A DNA stretch of 62,696 nucleotides. Source: Streptomyces iranensis (lineage in GTDB: Bacteria; Actinomycetota; Actinomycetes; Streptomycetales; Streptomycetaceae). The DNA lies in NCBI RefSeq assembly GCF_017874715.1, contig NZ_JAGGLR010000044.1, positions 1-62,696 on the forward strand. The letters are read 5' to 3'. A model generated the notes under the pieces. That model ran no database searches. It saw only the letters and a list, made by a program, of their open reading frames with translations, and had not been told where the DNA came from. Position 1 is the first letter of the stretch. The number at the start of each line of letters is the position of its first letter. Below, in pieces: positions 23,411 to 33,372 of the stretch. The translations under genes and the position numbers were made by a program.

Positions 23411-25227
23411 CAGCGGCCCGCCGCGTAACCCTGTGCGCCACGTGGGTTGGCAGCCGCGTACAACTGACCACTCCCGGGGCCGCGCCCTACGCAGGAAAGG
23501 CGTCCCAGGCTCCACGCAGCGGAGACGGTGACCTCGTGACCTCGCCGCCGTAGTTCGTCGACGACCGCGGGGCCCACCCGGTCTTCGACGACGACACCGG
23601 CCGGGGTCCAGGTGCGCGGCCAGAAAGAGCTGGGAACGGCCGTGGTGTGGAACGCGGGAGCATCGATGGCCTGCTGCGGGGACTGGCCCGCCACCAGGGT
23701 GCGCAGGAGATACAGCAACTGCCACTGGTCCTGTTGGTCGCCGCCGGGTGTGCCCAGTGCGACGAGTGGTTCCCCATCGCGCAGTAGCAGCGTGGGGGAA
23801 AGCGTCGTCCGCGGCCTGCGTCCGGGCTCCAGACGCGACGGGGCCGCCGGGTCCAACCAGGTCATCTGCAAGCGGGTGCCCAGACAGAAGCCGAGGTCGG
23901 GTACGGCCGGGGAGGACTGCAGCCAGCCTCCGGAGGGCGTGGCGGAAATGATGTTCCCGTGCCGGTCCACCACATCGAGATGGCACGTGTCCCCTCGGGT
24001 CTGCCCGGACCTGGACACCGTGGGCTCACCCAGGCCCGCGCCTGCCTCGGCACTCTCGGCTGTCGCCAAAGGCGGCACATACGGTGTCCGTCCAGTCACG
24101 CCAGGACGCAGCTCCGTCGAGGCCGTGGGTCCGATCAGCCGCGCCCGCTCCTTGGCGTATTCCCGAGACAGCAGTTGGGCCACCACACCGCGCGCTTCCT
24201 CCGCATCCAGGTGCCCGTAACAGGACTCCCGGTCGGCCATGGCGAGCTTCAGCGCTTCCACGATGGTGTGCACGCCCTCAGCCGTGTCCGGGTCGATGAG
24301 CGGTGTTTCGAAGTGGTCGAGGATGGCCAGTGCCTGCAGCAGTACGGGTCCTTGGCCCCAAATCCCGCTCTTGGCCACGGTCGTCCCCCGGAAGGCATAA
24401 GTCACCGCCGGTTCCAGCGCGGGTTCAAAGCCCGCGATGTCGGCGGCGCGGAGGACACCCGCGTGGTCGCGCCCCGTGGAATGGCGGTGCGGCCGGGCGA
24501 CGAACTCTTCGATGGCCGTGGCCACGAAACCGCTCTTCCACTCCTGACGCGCGGCCTCGATCCGACCCTGCCGGGAGCCGCTCGTGGAACCGGCCGCTAT
24601 CAGGCGACGCAATGTCGTCGCGTACTGCCGGTTGACGATGACGTCGTGAGGGGCGGGGGGCCTGCCCTGCGGCATCCAAAGGCGAGCCGAGGTCGGCCAG
24701 TGGGCGTGGAAGAGCTCCTCCACGGCGGCGATGACCGAAGCCAGTTGGCCGGTGATCGCGTGGCCTTGTTCGGCGTAGAAGATCGCGTAGGCGAGTACGG
24801 CCTCCAGCTCCCACGTGCCGTGCCTGGCCAGCAACCACAGCCAGGAGTCGACGGCGCCGGGCACGGCGGCCGCGAGCGCGTCGGCCCCCGGCACATGGTC
24901 GAGTCCCAGCGCGGTGAAATGCTCGATGCTCGCCCCCTGCGGTGCGGCACCTTGGCCTGCCAGCACTCGTGGGGCGGGGTCATCGGCCGTGGCGAGGATC
25001 GCGACAAGGTCGCCTCCCGGCCCGTTCAGATGTGGCTCAACCACATGCAGCACGAAGGCAGCGGCCACTGCCGCGTCGAAGGCGTTGCCTCCCTGCTCCA
25101 AAACGGACTGGGAGGTGGCTGTGGCGAGCCAGTGCGTCGAGGCACTCATACCGAAGGAGCCCGTCAGGGTCGGCCGGGTGGTGAAGGCGCTGGTAGTAGG
25201 AGCCAGCGGGCGGGGCGGAGATTCCAT
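23410..25227 (-). CDS. gamma-glutamyltransferase-family (Ntn hydrolase) enzyme
   Basis: 605 residues. The large-subunit start is characteristic (MSASTHWLATATSQSVLEQGGNAFDAAVAAAFVLHVVEPHLNGPGGDL), and the autoprocessing/nucleophile region reads RGDTCHLDVVDRHGN with the threonine at the expected site, followed by SGGWLQSS and RPRTTLSPTLLLRDG. There is no signal peptide, so it is likely cytoplasmic, unlike classical periplasmic GGT. The ATG at 25227 was chosen; the longer frame (to 25308) runs through the ATCCAAT element. The enzyme could remove or transfer gamma-glutamyl groups, or be a cephalosporin-acylase-like amidase. It is coupled to the DUF1275 gene. Confidence 0.87.
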   Translation of the reverse strand: MESPPRPLAPTTSAFTTRPTLTGSFGMSASTHWLATATSQSVLEQGGNAFDAAVAAAFVLHVVEPHLNGPGGDLVAILATADDPAPRVLAGQGAAPQGASIEHFTALGLDHVPGADALAAAVPGAVDSWLWLLARHGTWELEAVLAYAIFYAEQGHAITGQLASVIAAVEELFHAHWPTSARLWMPQGRPPAPHDVIVNRQYATTLRRLIAAGSTSGSRQGRIEAARQEWKSGFVATAIEEFVARPHRHSTGRDHAGVLRAADIAGFEPALEPAVTYAFRGTTVAKSGIWGQGPVLLQALAILDHFETPLIDPDTAEGVHTIVEALKLAMADRESCYGHLDAEEARGVVAQLLSREYAKERARLIGPTASTELRPGVTGRTPYVPPLATAESAEAGAGLGEPTVSRSGQTRGDTCHLDVVDRHGNIISATPSGGWLQSSPAVPDLGFCLGTRLQMTWLDPAAPSRLEPGRRPRTTLSPTLLLRDGEPLVALGTPGGDQQDQWQLLYLLRTLVAGQSPQQAIDAPAFHTTAVPSSFWPRTWTPAGVVVEDRVGPAVVDELRRRGHEVTVSAAWSLGRLSCVGRGPGSGQLYAAANPRGAQGYAAGR

Positions 25228-25234
25228 ACCCCGG

Positions 25235-25246
25235 ATAGTATCCAAT
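25235..25246. promoter_or_regulatory. ATCCAAT element, site 3 (upstream of gamma-glutamyltransferase)
   Basis: ATAGTATCCAAT, 8 bp before the start codon. It also forms the short palindrome GGATA-G-TATCC at 25233-25243. This is the third copy of the element found before the cupin and GntR genes. Confidence 0.45.
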
Positions 25247-25383
25247 TTGAGCCAAATCGCATCCGAAACCCACTCTGTGTCGGCTGGAGACGACCCCGGA
25301 GACCGCACGCCTCAAGGGCATCTGGGATCTGGTCGTGTTCGGGGACAGCGGTACGTGACCAGGACCTGCCGCGTCGCGACAGG

Positions 25384-25805
25384 GTTGTTGCCGAGGTACT
25401 CGGCGCGGTGATCCCCACCCTGTCCAAGGCGGGAGACCTCGGCTTCACCGACGCCTGGCTGACGACGGCCTCGACTCTGGGTCTCGTCGGCGTCGGGCTC
25501 GGGGCTGTGGCAACCGGCCCACTGACCGACCGCTGGGGCAGGCGCCGCACCCTGCTCGGCAGCATCGCACTCTTCTCAGCCGCGACTCTCGCCGGCGGGT
25601 TCGCCCCCACGATGAACGCGACGGCGGTCACCATGGCCATGACCGGCAACCACGCCGGCGCCCGCGCTGCTGGCACTCGTCCTCGTGCCCGAGCTTGGCT
25701 GGCGGTCGATGTTTGTGGTCGGCGGCCTCCTGGGCACCGCGCTGCTCCCGCTAGTTCGGGCTGAACACCTGGCTGCCCCGGATCATGGGTCAGGCGGGCT
25801 ACTGA
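25384..25805 (+). pseudogene. MFS transporter remnant (aromatic-acid symporter type)
   Basis: One frame reads IPTLSKAGDLGFTDAWLTTASTLGLVGVGLGAVATGPLTDRWGRRRTLLGSIALFSAATLAGGFAP, the second and third helices with the DRWGRRR loop of the AAHS/MFS family. Then the frame breaks and another gives LLALVLVPELGWRSMFVVGGLLG and, later, LNTWLPRIMGQAGY, the start of the second half. Most helices are missing. It is a heavily deleted importer, probably once for an aromatic acid. Confidence 0.7.
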
Positions 25806-25867
25806 AGCTTCCCCTTGATCGTGGACACCTGGAGACTGGGACGAGGTTCCAGAGGAAGTAGTGCCAG

Positions 25868-26137
25868 GTGGGTATTCAGTACTCGAAGCGGTATTCGGAG
25901 GAGTTCAAGCGGGACGCGATCGCGTTGGCCCGCTCCTCCAGCAAGACGATCACGGAGGTCGCGCGGGATCTGGGGGTGAGCCCGGAGAGCCCGCGTAGCT
26001 GGGTCAAGCGTGACCGGATCGACCGCGGTGAGGGCGGGCCAGGCGAGCTGACCAGCGCCGAGCGTGAAGAGCTCACACGGCTGCGCCGGCAGAACGCCGA
26101 GCAACAGAAGACGATCGAGATCCTGAGAAAAGCCGCG
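25868..26137 (+). pseudogene. IS3-family OrfA transposase, truncated
   Basis: A GTG start at 25868 gives about 90 residues of an IS3-type OrfA: YSEEFKRDAIALARSSSKTITEVARDLGVSPESPRSWVKRD, then the leucine-zipper segment LRRQNAEQQKTIEILRKAAA. After KAAA it runs into DNA that codes, on the other strand, for an XRE regulator. The OrfB catalytic part is absent, so only the 5' end of the element remains. Confidence 0.75.
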
Positions 26138-26376
26138 GCGTCGCGCTCGAGCCGGAGCGCCTGGGGCAACGCCGTGAGCACCTGGGCGGACGGTCGCGGT
26201 CCGCGACCCTGCTCCAGGCGGACCACGTACTCCACACTCAGCCCGGCGAGTTGGGCCGCCTCCTCGCGGCACAGCCCGGCCACCCGCCGCCTGGGGCCGG
26301 CCGCGAGACCGACCTCCTCGGGTGCGATGCACGCTCGGGCGGCCTTGAGGACGCGGGCGAGTTCGAGACGGTCCAT
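26134..26376 (-). pseudogene. XRE-family (MmyB-like) regulator, N-terminal fragment
   Basis: From ATG 26376, 81 residues match the helix-turn-helix start of MmyB-type regulators: LARVLKAARACIAPEEVGL, RRVAGLCREEAAQLAGLSVEYVVRLEQGRGPRPSAQVLTAL. The large C-terminal ligand domain is gone, replaced by the IS3 OrfA sequence. It is divergent from an SDR remnant, an arrangement often seen for intact MmyB regulator/SDR pairs. Confidence 0.7.
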
Positions 26377-26429
26377 ACGCCAAGTTTCCCCCGCCGACGC
26401 TCGGCATCCTGGTACGGCCGCTCCCACGG

Positions 26430-26600
26430 CATGAGCGAAGCCCGATCCACCTCGGACACCACGACCACCGTCCTGATCACCGGCCGGCGCCAACAAGGGC
26501 CTGGGCTACGAGACGGCCCGCCCGTCTCGGCGAGCTCGGCTGGCGCGTCTTCCTCGGCGCGCGTGCGCCTCGAAGCGCCCCCGGCCTCTTCCCCCATCCA
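26430..26600 (+). pseudogene. short-chain dehydrogenase, frameshifted N-terminal remnant
   Basis: ATG 26430 opens SEARSTSDTTTTVLITG, the start of an SDR Rossmann domain. The expected GANKGLGYETAR follows only if a small duplication near 26484-26490 is removed, and LGELGWRVFLGAR follows only after another shift. The rest of the enzyme is missing. From about 26600 to 26822 I see no gene. Confidence 0.65.
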
Positions 26601-26822
26601 AGAGACCGGCGTGACGCCCAGCACCCTGGAACCGTGGCCGCAGCACGCGAAGACCCCCGACGAAAGCGACGGCGTGAAAAGGCGGCCAGTCCGCTGCTTG
26701 CCGCTGCCCGTGCTGGGTCTGGCCACCGACTACGACATCGACGTCGAGACCTGACCCCAGTCCAAAAGCATGATCCAGTTAGATCTGGCAGCCTCCTCGC
26801 AGCTCACAAGCCTTCTTCATTC

Positions 26823-29800
26823 CTACCGATTGAGCCTGGGCCGGGCGGGGCCGGTGTCCGCCAGGCGCGCGGCCAGTGCCGCCACGGTGCGGGATGTGAA
26901 CACGTCCCGGATGCCGGGTTCCGTGCCGAGGGCCGTGCGTATGCGAGCCACCAGCCGCATTGCCAGGAGGGAGTTCCCGCCGAGGTCGAAGAAGTCGTCG
27001 TCGACGCCGACCCGGGGGACCCCGAGCACCGCGGCGAACAGCCCGCACAGAATGTCCTCGTCCGCGGTGCGCAGGGCGCGTCCGCCACCCGCCGCTCGGT
27101 ATGTGGGCGCGGGCAGTGCCGCGCGGTCCAGCTTGCCGTTGGCTGTCACCGGCAGGGCGTCCAGGACGACCACGGCGACCGGGACCATGTACTCCGGCAG
27201 CCGCGCGGCGAGTTCCGCGCGCACCGCGGCCGGTACGACGGCGGCGTCCGGTGCGGGCACGGCGTACCCCACGAGCCGCGGGTCCCCCGGGCGGTCCTCC
27301 CGGATGACCGTCGCCGCCTGGGCGACGCCGGCGCACCGGGCCAGCGCGGCCTGCACCTCTCCGGGTTCGATCCGGAAGCCACGCAGCTTGACCTGGTCGT
27401 CCGAGCGCGCGAGAAACTCCAGGACCCCCTCGGCGGTCCACCGCACCAGGTCGCCTGTACGGTACATGCGCTCGCCGGCGGCGAAGGGGCAGGCGACGAA
27501 CCGCTCCGCGGTGAGGCCGGGACGGCCGATGTATCCGCGGGCCAGTTGCACACCGCTGACATACAGCTCGCCTGCCGTCCCCGGGGCGACCGGCCGCAGC
27601 CGGCCGTCCAGGACGTACACCCGGGTGTTGGCGGCGGGGCGTCCGATGGGCACGGTCGTGCCCGCGTCGGGGAGGCAGTCCCACGACGTGATGTCGACCG
27701 CCGTCTCCGTCGGGCCGTAGAGGTTGTGCAGGGCGACACCGTAGTTGGTGTCGAAGAACAGGTTCTGGATCTCCGGGGAGAGCTCCTCACCGCTGCACAC
27801 CACCCGGCGCAGCGAGTCGGCTCGGGCGGCCGCCGGCTCCTGGAGGAACATCCTCAGCATCGACGGCACGAAGTGCACCGTGGTGATGGACTCCCGCCGG
27901 ATCAGGCTCGCCAGATAGCCGGGGTCCCGGTGGCCGTCCGGCGCGGCGACGACCAGGGTGGCGCCGTGGAGCAGCGGCCAGAAGAACTCCCACACCGATA
28001 CGTCGAAACCGGCCGGCGTCTTCTGGAGCACCCGGTCGTCCGCGGTCAGACCGTACTGCTCCTGCATCCACGCCAGGCGGTTGACGATGCCGGCGTGCGA
28101 CACCATGACGCCCTTGGGCCGTCCGGTGGAGCCGGAGGTGAACAGCACATACGCCGGATGGTCCGGAGCGAGCGCGGGCAGGGAGCCGGTGACGCCCCCG
28201 GGCGGCCGTGCCGCATCGGCGTCCGGGGCATCGAGCAGCAGGACCGGGAGCTGACCGGCGGGCAGGCACGACGCGGCCTCGCGGGTGGTGAGCGCCAGGG
28301 CCGGCCGCCCATCGGCGAGGAAGGTTTCGGTGCGTGCGGCGGGCTGTCCGGGGTCGATCGGCAGATACGCGGCCCCGGCCTTGACCACCGCGTAGAGCGC
28401 CACGACGAGTTCGGCCGAGCGGGGTACGGCGACCGCGACGACGCTTTCGGGGCCCACCCCGTGCGCGGTCAGCCGCCGTGCCAACAGGTCACTGCGGATG
28501 TCCAGGTCGCGGTAGGTGAGCCGCTGGCCCTCGAAGACCACGGCGGGCGCCCGCGGGGTGCGCTCGGCCTGGGCGCGGAACAGTTCCGGGAGGGTCGCTC
28601 GCGGCACCAGCCGGTCGGTGCCGTTCCACTTCACCAGGATCCGCTCGCGCTCCCGCGCGGTGAGGGTGTCGAGTTCGCCGACGAGCGTATGGGGGGCGGC
28701 GATCCACTGCCCCAGCAGCCAGACCAGCCGGGCTCCGAGGGCCTTGACCCGTGTGCGGTCCAGCAGTTCAGAACGGTGGTTCAGGCGGAGGCCGAGGCGC
28801 TCACCGGGCTCCACGACGAGGGTGAGCGGGAAGTGCGTGGTGTCGCGGAAGGCGATGTCGGCTTCCAGGCCGGCATCGGGGAGGTCGAGCACGTTGTCGC
28901 TCATCGGGAAGTTGTCGAAGACGACGTTGGTGTCGAACAGCGCCACCGGCGAACCGGTCAGGCGCTGCATCTCAGTGAGGCCGAGATGGTCGTGGACCAG
29001 CAGCCCGGCACGCTGGTCCCTGATCCGTGCGCACACCTCGTGCAGAGGAGCGGCCGGGTCCAGCCGTACGCGTACCGGCACGGTGTTGATGAGCATGCCG
29101 ATCATGGCGTCGGCGCCGGGCAGCTCCGCCGACCGGCCGCTAACCGTGCTGCCGAAGACGACGTCGTCCTGTCCGGTGGCGGCCCCCAGCAGCACCGCCC
29201 ACGCACCCTGGAGCATGGAGGTCAGCAGCAGTCCGGACCGGCGGGCCTGGTCCATCAGCGCCGATGTGGCCTCCTCGGTCAACCGCACGGCGACGTCGTC
29301 CGGGAGGGGGTGCGCGGGCGTCCCACCGGCCGGGGCGAGGTAGGTGGGCTCGTGGATCCCGTCCAGCGCCGTGCGCCAACCCCGCTCCGCCGCCGCCCGG
29401 TCCTGCTTCCCCAGCCAGGCCAGATAGTCGCGGTAGGGCCGCGCCGGGGGCAGGGCCGACGGCGCGCCCCGGTGCTCGTACAGGGTGAATAACTCCCGGA
29501 GCAGCAGGGCGAAGGACCAGCCGTCCAGCAGGAGGTGGTGGGCTGTGACGAGGAGGCGGTGCCGGTTGGTTCCGAGGGTGATCAGGGTGAACCTCAGCAG
29601 GGGCGGCCGCTGCACGTCGACGCCCCGGGCCCAGTCCTCGTCCGTCAGCTGGGCGGCGCGCTCCTCGGCCTGGGGCCCGAGGGCCCGCAGGTCGATGTGC
29701 TCCCACGCGAGCGGCATATCACGGCGGACCACCTGGATCGGCTCCCCGGACCTGCGGTGGGTGAGGACGGTCCGCAGGTTGGCGTTCCGCCGCAGCAAGG

Positions 29801-29972
29801 CGTCGGCCGATGTCTTGAGCAGCTCCCGGTCCAGGGGGCCGTGGAGGTCCACGGTGAGCTGGGCGACATAGAGGCGGTGTGCCTCGCGCTCCATGCGCGA
29901 GTGGAACAGTATGCCCTCTTGTAGCGGCGACAGGGGCAGGACGTCCTCGACAACGGGCTGGGTGGGCTTCAT
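26823..29972 (-). CDS. single-module NRPS (condensation-adenylation-thiolation), serine-type code
   Basis: 1049 residues. The condensation domain (about 10-440) starts LPLSPLQEGILFHSRME and has the intact HHLLLDGW motif. The adenylation domain (about 470-960) has FTSGSTGRPKGV, LYGPTETAVD and YRTGDLVRW. The carrier domain ends DDFFDLGGNSLLAMRL, with the phosphopantetheine serine. The residues lining the A pocket, read by alignment to PheA motifs, give D-V-W-H-V-S-L-V-D-K, close to known serine codes such as EntF. There is no thioesterase, epimerase or MbtH gene, and the start (ATG 29972) has only a weak ribosome-binding site. It is an orphan module beside a decayed upstream NRPS. Confidence 0.9.
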   Translation of the reverse strand: MKPTQPVVEDVLPLSPLQEGILFHSRMEREAHRLYVAQLTVDLHGPLDRELLKTSADALLRRNANLRTVLTHRRSGEPIQVVRRDMPLAWEHIDLRALGPQAEERAAQLTDEDWARGVDVQRPPLLRFTLITLGTNRHRLLVTAHHLLLDGWSFALLLRELFTLYEHRGAPSALPPARPYRDYLAWLGKQDRAAAERGWRTALDGIHEPTYLAPAGGTPAHPLPDDVAVRLTEEATSALMDQARRSGLLLTSMLQGAWAVLLGAATGQDDVVFGSTVSGRSAELPGADAMIGMLINTVPVRVRLDPAAPLHEVCARIRDQRAGLLVHDHLGLTEMQRLTGSPVALFDTNVVFDNFPMSDNVLDLPDAGLEADIAFRDTTHFPLTLVVEPGERLGLRLNHRSELLDRTRVKALGARLVWLLGQWIAAPHTLVGELDTLTARERERILVKWNGTDRLVPRATLPELFRAQAERTPRAPAVVFEGQRLTYRDLDIRSDLLARRLTAHGVGPESVVAVAVPRSAELVVALYAVVKAGAAYLPIDPGQPAARTETFLADGRPALALTTREAASCLPAGQLPVLLLDAPDADAARPPGGVTGSLPALAPDHPAYVLFTSGSTGRPKGVMVSHAGIVNRLAWMQEQYGLTADDRVLQKTPAGFDVSVWEFFWPLLHGATLVVAAPDGHRDPGYLASLIRRESITTVHFVPSMLRMFLQEPAAARADSLRRVVCSGEELSPEIQNLFFDTNYGVALHNLYGPTETAVDITSWDCLPDAGTTVPIGRPAANTRVYVLDGRLRPVAPGTAGELYVSGVQLARGYIGRPGLTAERFVACPFAAGERMYRTGDLVRWTAEGVLEFLARSDDQVKLRGFRIEPGEVQAALARCAGVAQAATVIREDRPGDPRLVGYAVPAPDAAVVPAAVRAELAARLPEYMVPVAVVVLDALPVTANGKLDRAALPAPTYRAAGGGRALRTADEDILCGLFAAVLGVPRVGVDDDFFDLGGNSLLAMRLVARIRTALGTEPGIRDVFTSRTVAALAARLADTGPARPRLNR

Positions 29973-30071
29973 GTTTTCCCGGTCTTCTCGGCAGGCATCG
30001 GCAGCGGGCGTCATCGGGCGGCGCTGTTGGGCGGTGTTGTCGGGTGGCGTCGCCGGTGGCGGCGTCGTCAC

Positions 30072-30290
30072 AAGGCGCCCAACGACGCCTCCAGCTCGTC
30101 GAGCTCGTCCTGGTCCATCGCGGCCACGGCGACATCGGCCGGGCTCAGTCCGTCGGCGTCCGGGCGCTCGGCGTGGGCCATGGGGGCTTCCAGCATGCGG
30201 AACCAGGAGGCAGCCAGGGCATGGACCTGGGCAGCACCCGCCAGTCCCGGACATCGGTCAGGGGGAAGCGCCCCAGGGTGCCCACTAGGC
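30072..30290 (-). pseudogene. C-terminal tail of a lost upstream NRPS
   Basis: Reading leftward, one frame gives AAQVHALAASWFRMLEAP, then LSPADVAVAAMDQDELDELEASLGAL and a TGA at 30072. This matches the end of a condensation/epimerisation-type domain of an NRPS subunit. The N-terminal thousand residues are missing. A different frame opens upstream with ATG 30351 (MTDLQIPEHGKSSALRTIM), whose origin I cannot name. The junction looks like a large deletion. The gap to the next module is about 100 bp. Confidence 0.6.
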
Positions 30291-30450
30291 TCGCCATAAT
30301 CGTCCGAAGGGCAGAACTCTTACCGTGCTCAGGTATTTGGAGGTCTGTCATTTTCTATTTTCCGATCCCATGTACTTGCTGTACGCGGTCGTCGCCCGTG
30401 TGCCAAGGAATGTGGCAGCGACTGGGCTCGCGGGTCCGGGACGTGAGAGG

Positions 30451-31436
<986 letters not shown>

Positions 31437-31440
<4 letters not shown>

Positions 31441-32411
31441 GCTGGGACCTCCGGGGCGGTGAGCCAGCAGGCGGACAGGTGCCCGTCGCCGGTGAGCAGT
31501 GGCTGCATGGTGCAGGCGTCGTGGCGTTCGGCGCAGCGGGGGGCGAAGGCACAGCCGGTGGGGCGTTCGGAGGAGGCGATGGGTGCGCCCGGGATGGTGG
31601 GCAGCCGGTGCAGTTTCTCGCCGCCGATCCTGGGCACGGAGGCCAGCAGGCCACGAGTGTAGGGGTGGTGGGGGGTGTGGAAGACCTCGCGGCAGGTGCC
31701 CGCTTCGACGGCGCGGCCGCCGTACATGACAAGCACGCGGTCGGCGATCTCGGAGACCACACCCATGTCGTGGGTGATCACCATGATGGACGAGCCGTGG
31801 GTCTCGCGCAGCCGCAGCATCAGGTCGAGAATCTGTGCCTGGGTGGTGACGTCGAGGGCGGTAGTGGGCTCATCGGCGATGAGCAGGGCCGGATCGCAGG
31901 CCAGGGCCATTGCGATCACCGCGCGCTGTCGCATGCCGCCGGAGAACTCGTGCGGGTAGGCGTCCACGCGCCGGGCCGGGTCGGGAATCCCGACCTCGGC
32001 GAGGAGTTCGATCGCGCGGTGGCGAGCGGCCTTCTTGCTGATGGATTCGTGGGCGCGGATCTGTTCGGCGATGTGCCAGCCGACGGTGTAGACAGGCGTC
32101 AGGGAGGTCATCGGGTCCTGGAAGACCATGGCGATCTCCCGGCCGCGCACGGAGCGGAGTTCGCGGTCGGGCATGCCGATGAGTTCGCGGCCCTGGAACC
32201 GGGCGCTGCCGGTGACGGTGGCGCCCCTGTCGCGGATCAGGCCGAGCAGGCCCATCGATGACACGCTCTTGCCGGAACCCGACTCGCCGACCACGCCGAG
32301 GACCTGGCCGGGCATGACGGTGTAGGACAGGCCGTTGACCGCGTTCACCGGGCCAGATCGGCCACGGAAGGAGACCTGCAGGTCGGTAACTTCGAACAGT
32401 GGTTCAGACAT
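31437..32411 (-). CDS. peptide ABC transporter ATP-binding protein (DppD/OppD type)
   Basis: 324 residues: Walker A GESGSGKSVSSMGLLGL, Q-loop MVFQDPMTSLTPVYTVG, signature EFSGGMRQRAVIAMALA, Walker B LLIADEPTTALD, and the C-terminal cysteines CAFAPRCAERHDAC. The start at 32411 overlaps the end of the permease gene by 8 bp. With the DppF-like partner it forms the heterodimeric motor of the importer. Confidence 0.92.
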
Positions 32412-33372
32412 GACGCACCCTCGGGTCGAGCCGGGCGTAGAAGAGGTCGACGGCGGCATTGGCCAGGACGACGAAGAAGGCGGCGTACATGACGGTGCCC
32501 ATAATTACGGGCAGGTCGAGGTTCTGCAGCGCGTTGTAGGTGAGGTGGCCGATGCCGGGGATGCCGAAGACGACCTCGGTGAGCAGCCCGGCGCCACCGA
32601 CCAGGGCGCCGAAGTCCAGTCCGAACAGGGACACGACGGGGATGAGTGAGCAGCGCAGCGCGTGCCGGACGAGGATCCGCCGTTCGGAGATGCCCTTGGC
32701 GCGGGCGGTACGGACGTAGTCTTCGCGCAGTGCGCCGATCAACTCGCCACGCAGGAGTCGGGCGTAGATGCCTGCGTACAGCACGGCCAGCGACAGCCAG
32801 GGGAAGATCAGGTGCAGGAACCATTGCCAGGGGTTCTCGGTGGGCGCGACGTAGCCGAGTGGCGGCACCCAGCGGAAGACGGTCTCGTGCATCCGGGACT
32901 GAGTGAAGAGGTTGATGACCTCACCGAGCCAGTAAACCGGCATGGAGACGCCAAGAATGCCGAGCAGCGTGATCACGGGGTCGGCGGCCTTGCCGCGCCA
33001 GGCGGCGGCCGCGGTGCCCATGGCGATGCCGACGGCCATCCAGATGACGGCGGCACCGATCACCAGCGAGAGCGTGGCCGGCAGGGCGTCGGTGATCTGC
33101 GGGACGACGCGGCTGCCGCGGTTGACGAACGAGGTGAGGTCCCGCTCCAGGAACAAGTGGTTCATCATCTTGAGGTACTGGGTGGTGATGGGTGCGTCGA
33201 ACCCGAAGGAGCGCCGTACCTGTTCGAGGGTGGCCGGGTCGGCGTTCCTGCCGGCGATGCGTGCTGCCGGGTCGACTCCCGGAGTGGCGAAGAAGATGAG
33301 GAAGACCAGCACGCTGATGGCCCACAGGACGAACAGGGCGGCGCCGATCCGGCGGATCGTGTAACCGAGCAT
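32404..33372 (-). CDS. peptide ABC transporter permease (DppB type)
   Basis: A 322-residue membrane protein with about six helices. It has the N-terminal RRIGAALFVLWAISVLVFLIFF anchor and the EAA coupling loop ARAKGISERRILVRHALRCSLIPVVS. It shares one base of overlap with the next permease and forms half of the channel. Confidence 0.92.
   Translation of the reverse strand: MLGYTIRRIGAALFVLWAISVLVFLIFFATPGVDPAARIAGRNADPATLEQVRRSFGFDAPITTQYLKMMNHLFLERDLTSFVNRGSRVVPQITDALPATLSLVIGAAVIWMAVGIAMGTAAAAWRGKAADPVITLLGILGVSMPVYWLGEVINLFTQSRMHETVFRWVPPLGYVAPTENPWQWFLHLIFPWLSLAVLYAGIYARLLRGELIGALREDYVRTARAKGISERRILVRHALRCSLIPVVSLFGLDFGALVGGAGLLTEVVFGIPGIGHLTYNALQNLDLPVIMGTVMYAAFFVVLANAAVDLFYARLDPRVRHV

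Noticed and set aside
26634..29492. 952-codon plus-strand ORF over the NRPS region
   Set aside because: Antisense frame of the NRPS; high third-position GC keeps it open. It has no motifs, while the opposite strand has all C, A and T motifs.
30145..30351. 68-residue minus-strand ORF beginning MTDLQIPEHGKSS
   Set aside because: The first ~30 residues may be the start of some lost gene, but it runs into the wrong frame of the NRPS tail; not supportable as a protein.
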